A stretch of DNA of 63,081 nt from a virus. The DNA is taken from positions 1 to 63,081 of the IMG/VR virus record IMGVR_UViG_3300040810_000410; one strand, 5' to 3'. Shown piece by piece: positions 59,859 to 63,081 of the stretch; within the stretch, counting starts at the first letter, position 1; the number at the start of each line of letters is the position of its first letter. The notes under the pieces are model-generated. The model had not been told where the DNA came from. It made no database searches and worked only from the letters and a program-made list of their open reading frames with translations. A program made the translations under genes and the position numbers.

Positions 59859-60095
59859 TTACTTAACGCATTCATCATACATCCAAATGCCACCGTTGTC
59901 AACACATTTCTTTTCCAAAGTTTCCTGTTGTTCCTTTGGAAGTTCTTTGTGTTGCTCAGGTGTGATCTTTGTATTTACTAGAACGCATTCAGCTTTATCA
60001 ATTGGATCACTTGAAGAAGGATCGCATGTTAAAACTCGAGGAACCTGTATCTCAATCTTAGGTTCTTCTGGAGGTAAACACAGGATATACCCCAA
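59859..60095 (-). CDS. Cys-containing periplasmic-type protein, start uncertain (possible frameshift product)
   Basis: The reading frame has no ATG near its start; only TTG at 60095. The product contains LCLPPEEPKIEIQVPRVLTC, a KITPEQHKELPKEQQETLEK helix and CVDNGGIWMYDECVK, with four conserved-looking Cys. It overlaps a membrane ORF (60058-60180) in another frame. Removing one G from the GGGG at 60090-60093 would fuse the two into a sensible 106-residue protein with two membrane spans and a Cys-rich domain. It may be a sequencing indel, programmed slip or true separate gene. Confidence 0.5.
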   Translation of the reverse strand: MGYILCLPPEEPKIEIQVPRVLTCDPSSSDPIDKAECVLVNTKITPEQHKELPKEQQETLEKKCVDNGGIWMYDECVK

Positions 60096-60180
60096 GTATT
60101 AGTAATGCCCCTACTATAGGATCATAGTCAAAGGCAGCCCAACAGCAGTATAAGACTACTATTATGAATACAGATTCCAT
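60058..60180 (-). CDS. Small membrane protein, 40 aa (5' part of a possible fusion)
   Basis: Reads MESVFIIVVLYCCWAAFDYD then PIVGALLILGVYPVFTSRRT, with two hydrophobic segments. GGAGTAACTT precedes the ATG, a good ribosome site. It ends inside the Cys-rich frame. An Rz/Rz1-like overlapping pair is conceivable, but no clear lipobox is present. Confidence 0.55.
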   Translation of the reverse strand: MESVFIIVVLYCCWAAFDYDPIVGALLILGVYPVFTSRRT

Positions 60181-60190
60181 AAGTTACTCC

Positions 60191-61459
60191 TTACTTGCTA
60201 ACTGTTTTAGCGTTGCTTAGTGTACCAAGTTTATCCATTACGCCTAGTTGCAACAATGAATTCATTGCGTCAGTGTTACCACCAGCACCACCACCTAAGA
60301 TAGTCAGTTGGCTAGGCATGTTCATGTTCTCTACAGCACGAGAGTTAACAGTAGCAATATGCTCTTTCATCTCGAACTCACGGAACAACTTACCAGCTTC
60401 TTGCTTCTTATCAATAGCGTATGCTTCAGCGTCAGCTAGTGTAGTGATTACCTTAGCTTCTTCAATAGCAGCCAATGCTTCCTGAGCTTTCTGCTTAGTA
60501 GCTTCTTCAGCAGCCGCAGTTAACTCGATAGCTGTTTCTTTCTGCTTAGTCGCAGCGATTACCGCTAGTTGCTTATCACGCTTAGCTTCTTCAATCTGAC
60601 GAGCCGCAGCAGCTTTGGTTTTGTATTCCATTTGTGCTACGTTCTTCTTACCTTCAGCAATTACTTGTTGCTCAGCGTAGTATGCTTTGTTCGCATTAGC
60701 TTTAGCAGTAATGATTGCCATCTCAGCATCACGCTTGTCACTGATTTGTTTCAATGTTTTCGGTTCAAAGTCCCAAGCTTTCAAGTCAAACTGTGTTACC
60801 GCTAGATTCCAGCGATCAATGATAGAATCAGCAGTCTTAGGTTGACCATCTGTACCCAAGACAATCTCAGGTACATCACGGTTCTGATACTCAGGCTTAC
60901 CTTCTTTATCAACACCAACTTGTACACGCTTTGATACTAACTTGGTTTCATACAGACCGTTATTAGCTTGGTACGTTGCGTTACTAATGAACTCTGAGCG
61001 TTTAGTAGCGTAAGCTTCTTCAGATTTCAACAGACCAGCCGTAAGGTTTAATACCTTAGGGAACTCTTGGTTAAGTAACTTAGTACGTGCACCTTCCTCT
61101 GAACGGAAACGATTGTGGAACTTAAGCATTGAGTCTTCATCAGTAGGTAACGCTACGTTAACCATACCACAGACTACACCTTCACCACCATCTTGGTAAC
61201 GCACTCGAACACCGTCGTTCTGTGCAAAGCTACATACATTGTCTTCACCAGCACCGAAATCCTTCGAGATAAAGTCAGGATACGTAGTTGTCTTACCGAA
61301 CATAGGGAAGTATAACCCAGGCTCGAACTTAACACTCATGCTACCGTTAGGCTTCTGAATGACTGTACGGTAACCAGCATCATTAATACCTACGTTCAAA
61401 GCTACTACTGTAAGACCAACGATACCTGCGATAGCACTAATAATTAAAGATTTATTCAT
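60191..61459 (-). CDS. SPFH/band-7 (prohibitin-like) protein
   Basis: A 422-residue protein with an N-terminal membrane anchor (SLIISAIAGIVGLTVVALNV, residues 4-23), a band-7 domain (VSVKFEPGL-like strand SMSVKFEPGLYFPMFGKTTT, DGVRVRYQDGGEGVVCGMV) and a long Ala/Glu/Lys coiled coil (about 240-375). SPFH proteins form large membrane-bound ring or cage assemblies; in phages the role is unclear, with links to membrane protection or superinfection exclusion. Followed by small membrane genes and near the ATPase, suggesting an envelope-associated module. Confidence 0.85.
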   Translation of the reverse strand: MNKSLIISAIAGIVGLTVVALNVGINDAGYRTVIQKPNGSMSVKFEPGLYFPMFGKTTTYPDFISKDFGAGEDNVCSFAQNDGVRVRYQDGGEGVVCGMVNVALPTDEDSMLKFHNRFRSEEGARTKLLNQEFPKVLNLTAGLLKSEEAYATKRSEFISNATYQANNGLYETKLVSKRVQVGVDKEGKPEYQNRDVPEIVLGTDGQPKTADSIIDRWNLAVTQFDLKAWDFEPKTLKQISDKRDAEMAIITAKANANKAYYAEQQVIAEGKKNVAQMEYKTKAAAARQIEEAKRDKQLAVIAATKQKETAIELTAAAEEATKQKAQEALAAIEEAKVITTLADAEAYAIDKKQEAGKLFREFEMKEHIATVNSRAVENMNMPSQLTILGGGAGGNTDAMNSLLQLGVMDKLGTLSNAKTVSK

Positions 61460-61658
61460 CTGTTGTTTTCTCCGTTGTTGTTAAAGTTTTCAAAAGGTGA
61501 TCAGAATCAGCGTCAATCTCTGATATCTTAACCTCGTTGCGGATGTCACGATTACGTTGGATCGCATCATTCAGTTTCTTGTCTCGTCTTGCTGAGCGAT
61601 ACATTAGTACACCAGCGACGATCAAGATGATTAAAATAAAGAATGCAAATACACTCAT
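61452..61658 (-). CDS. Small membrane protein, 68 aa
   Basis: N-terminal span (VFAFFILIILIVAGVLMYRS, residues 3-22) and a charged cytoplasmic-type tail (RRDKKLNDAIQRNRDIRNEV). Overlaps the SPFH gene start by eight bases, so it is translationally coupled and may be a partner of that protein. TAGGAG precedes the ATG. Confidence 0.7.
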   Translation of the reverse strand: MSVFAFFILIILIVAGVLMYRSARRDKKLNDAIQRNRDIRNEVKISEIDADSDHLLKTLTTTEKTTDE

Positions 61659-61668
61659 GTTATTACTC

Positions 61669-61914
61669 CTAGCCGTGAACCATTACAGAACGACGAGAGA
61701 ATGCTACAGCTCGAAAAGGCGAAAAATGTCCTTCATCAAATTGTTTCTCCCAGTAATTCACGTGCTGTCTTGTGATTTTATGTGAAGTTAAGAAGGACTT
61801 AATAGTACCTTTAGCAGCACCTTCCCTTCTAAACTGTTGTACAGCTCTAACGACACTCATTTTAAAAGTTACGTCGAATTGTCGTCTATTCCACGTCTTG
61901 TTTAGCGTTCCCAT
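61669..61914 (-). CDS. Putative HTH DNA-binding protein, 81 aa
   Basis: Basic protein with a likely helix-turn-helix: FDVTFKMSVVRAVQQFRREG then TIKSFLTSHKITRQHVNYWE, resembling the N-terminal HTH of transposase or repressor families. CGGAGG precedes the ATG. Overlaps the next gene by 29 bases. Regulator function is inferred from fold only; no transposase domain is present. Confidence 0.6.
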   Translation of the reverse strand: MGTLNKTWNRRQFDVTFKMSVVRAVQQFRREGAAKGTIKSFLTSHKITRQHVNYWEKQFDEGHFSPFRAVAFSRRSVMVHG

Positions 61915-62131
61915 TTGTTGTCCCTCCGAACAGTTTGTTGATGTTATCTATTGCAGTAGAGGCAGCATCAGCTTCCATTTGTGCAGCTAGACGTTGGCGC
62001 TCTTTAGCTTGGATAGCAATGGTTGCTTTCTTAACACGAGCGGTTTGTGCCTTGAGAATTTCTCTGAATTCCCTTGTAAAACGGTCTCTTACACTAGCAA
62101 CCGTCTTGATCCCGAATAATTTACCTAACAT
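61886..62131 (-). CDS. Hypothetical coiled-coil protein, 81 aa
   Basis: Helical, basic then acidic: FTREFREILKAQTARVKKAT and KERQRLAAQMEADAASTAID, ending in a Gly/Asn tail. ACAGGAGA precedes the ATG. Early part of the leftward arm. No family recognised. Confidence 0.65.
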   Translation of the reverse strand: MLGKLFGIKTVASVRDRFTREFREILKAQTARVKKATIAIQAKERQRLAAQMEADAASTAIDNINKLFGGTTNGNAKQDVE

Positions 62132-62175
62132 GATGTGGTCTCCTGTCGTTGTCTTAGGGTATCTGCCTATTTGAT

Positions 62176-62844
62176 CTACATAGCAGTAGTGAAGAGTGTG
62201 TCCATTAGTTCCACAAGATCACCAATCTCTTTCTTCAATCGTTCGATCTCAGCCTTAACATGAGCTGACTTATCAACACCAAGTTTCTCTAAGCCATCAA
62301 TACGAGAATTAAGCTTTTCAATTAAGGCATAGAAATCCTCAGGTGTCATTGTGCTTGCATCACGACCATTAACTAGTGTGACGTTGCTGATTAAATCATT
62401 AGAGTACTTAGGTAGTACTGTGTTTTCTTGTGTTGAATTCACGATTGTTTCTCCTTCTGGTTCACCAAGAGGTTTAAGTGGTGTCCCTTGGCATAAGTTA
62501 GTTTCTGTTTCAGACCTAAGGTACGTCATTACTCTCCGTCCCATATCAGTCGTATTGTAAGTTTCAAGGAATGCTTGCTTAACTACATTAGTTAACCGAG
62601 GGTAGTGAGCAGCAAGGGGTGCAGTAATGCTATCCCATATCACACTAGCCATTATGTTCTTTGTTCGGTCGGATACACTCCTAGGATGTCTACTTATTTC
62701 TCTTTTAACAGCAAGGTAAGCTTCTTCGTAACTAGAGGTGTTTTTAAAGTGAGCCGTAATAATCCTATGATATACATCGTGCTTATAGATTAGCTCTTCC
62801 TTACCTCGTTCAACACCCGCTGAGTAAAGTTTAAGCATGCTCAT
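62176..62844 (-). CDS. Hypothetical protein, 222 aa
   Basis: I start at MSMLKLYSAGVERGKEELIY (62844), where AAAGG lies eight bases upstream; the longer frame would read back through the 47-residue gene. Mostly helical with a C-terminal coiled coil (YALIEKLNSRIDGLEKLGVD, HVKAEIERLKKEIGDLVELM). No membrane span or catalytic motif. Second gene of the leftward arm. Confidence 0.7.
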   Translation of the reverse strand: MSMLKLYSAGVERGKEELIYKHDVYHRIITAHFKNTSSYEEAYLAVKREISRHPRSVSDRTKNIMASVIWDSITAPLAAHYPRLTNVVKQAFLETYNTTDMGRRVMTYLRSETETNLCQGTPLKPLGEPEGETIVNSTQENTVLPKYSNDLISNVTLVNGRDASTMTPEDFYALIEKLNSRIDGLEKLGVDKSAHVKAEIERLKKEIGDLVELMDTLFTTAM

Positions 62845-62974
62845 TACTACGACCTTTGTTCGGGTGATCCTTAGGTCGCAACGCATCATTGAAACCATGT
62901 GACTGGAACACGTTGATGAATGCTTGGCTTGACTTACGTGGTAGCAGTGCTGTGTATACTTTCTTATCTGACAT
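62831..62974 (-). CDS. Small hypothetical protein, 47 aa, first gene of the leftward arm
   Basis: Reads MSDKKVYTALLPRKSSQAFI and ends DHPNKGRSNEHA. GGAGACTATC precedes the ATG. Its 5' end and leader lie in the terminal overlap, and its promoter region continues at the start of the window (20-234). The stop overlaps the next gene by 14 bases. It follows the leader that mirrors the one before the sigma-like gene, so it is probably expressed early. Confidence 0.7.
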   Translation of the reverse strand: MSDKKVYTALLPRKSSQAFINVFQSHGFNDALRPKDHPNKGRSNEHA

Positions 62975-63081
62975 GATAGTCTCCTATGTTGTTAACTTAA
63001 GTATTCATAAGGTTACTTCTTCGTGTAAGCAGAATGAAATAAACTTATGAATACCTATTGACATTCATTAAAAAGTATGCT
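62955..63081. repeat. Direct terminal repeat, right copy (assembly overlap)
   Basis: Identical to 1-127. Joining the copies gives a circle in which the 47-residue gene is intact and its leader is continuous with bases 21-234. Confidence 0.95.

Noticed and set aside
61669-61914. Transposase / insertion sequence
   Set aside because: Only an HTH-like domain is present, with no catalytic domain, terminal inverted repeats or target duplication.

Overview
The window is a complete circular assembly of a virulent, podovirus-like double-stranded DNA phage. The first 127 bases recur exactly as the last 127, so the unique genome is about 62,954 bp. Packaging, portal, scaffold, capsid and short-tail genes sit beside a T7-like replisome (family A polymerase, fused primase-helicase, gp2.5-like SSB, 5'-3' exonuclease, ATP ligase). 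There is no single-subunit RNA polymerase, integrase, excisionase or recognisable repressor. AT-rich sequence, consistent Shine-Dalgarno sites and sigma70-like promoters point to a Gram-negative, probably aquatic gammaproteobacterial host; this host guess is inference only.

Layout. Two transcription arms diverge from a gene-free region at about 2263-4074 and converge at a bidirectional terminator at 34987-35030. The rightward arm (4075-34984) starts with a sigma-like factor behind a near-consensus promoter. Then come terminase small and large subunits, portal, scaffold, major capsid, tail tube/adaptor proteins, internal (ejection) proteins, fibre, depolymerase and adhesin genes, a holin candidate and two more fibre genes. 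The leftward arm runs from 35345 down to 20 through the circle junction, and small early-type genes at 235-2262 are read in the same direction. It carries a repeat protein, a lysozyme-like protein, class I ribonucleotide reductase with glutaredoxin, ThyX and nucleotide pyrophosphohydrolases, RusA, exonuclease, HNH, ligase, polymerase and primase-helicase. These are followed by NAMPT plus a bifunctional NadM-Nudix enzyme (NAD+ salvage), SSB, rIIB/rIIA homologues, a macrodomain protein, a large DUF2135-like protein paired with a P-loop ATPase, an SPFH/band-7 protein and several small membrane proteins.

The gene-free region (2263-4074) looks like a control and replication centre. It has three DnaA-box-like sites, iterons built on AGGTCAGACCA, a 35-bp repeat, and several TTGAC(A/T) promoters. 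The leaders of the two arms share conserved blocks in inverted orientation.

The most unusual feature is at 59667-59792 (minus strand). It is a tRNA cloverleaf with all 21 stem pairs intact, whose anticodon loop is replaced by 59 nt. That insert itself looks like a tRNA acceptor/T-arm minihelix with a canonical T loop and an encoded CCA. It sits 39 nt upstream of the P-loop ATPase gene.

How it fits together. Host RNA polymerase probably starts both arms. The phage sigma-like factor may redirect it later. RNR, Grx, ThyX and the pyrophosphohydrolases shape the nucleotide pool for a T7-like replisome, NAMPT/NadM restore NAD+, and the long structural arm builds a short-tailed virion with internal ejection proteins and surface-polysaccharide enzymes.
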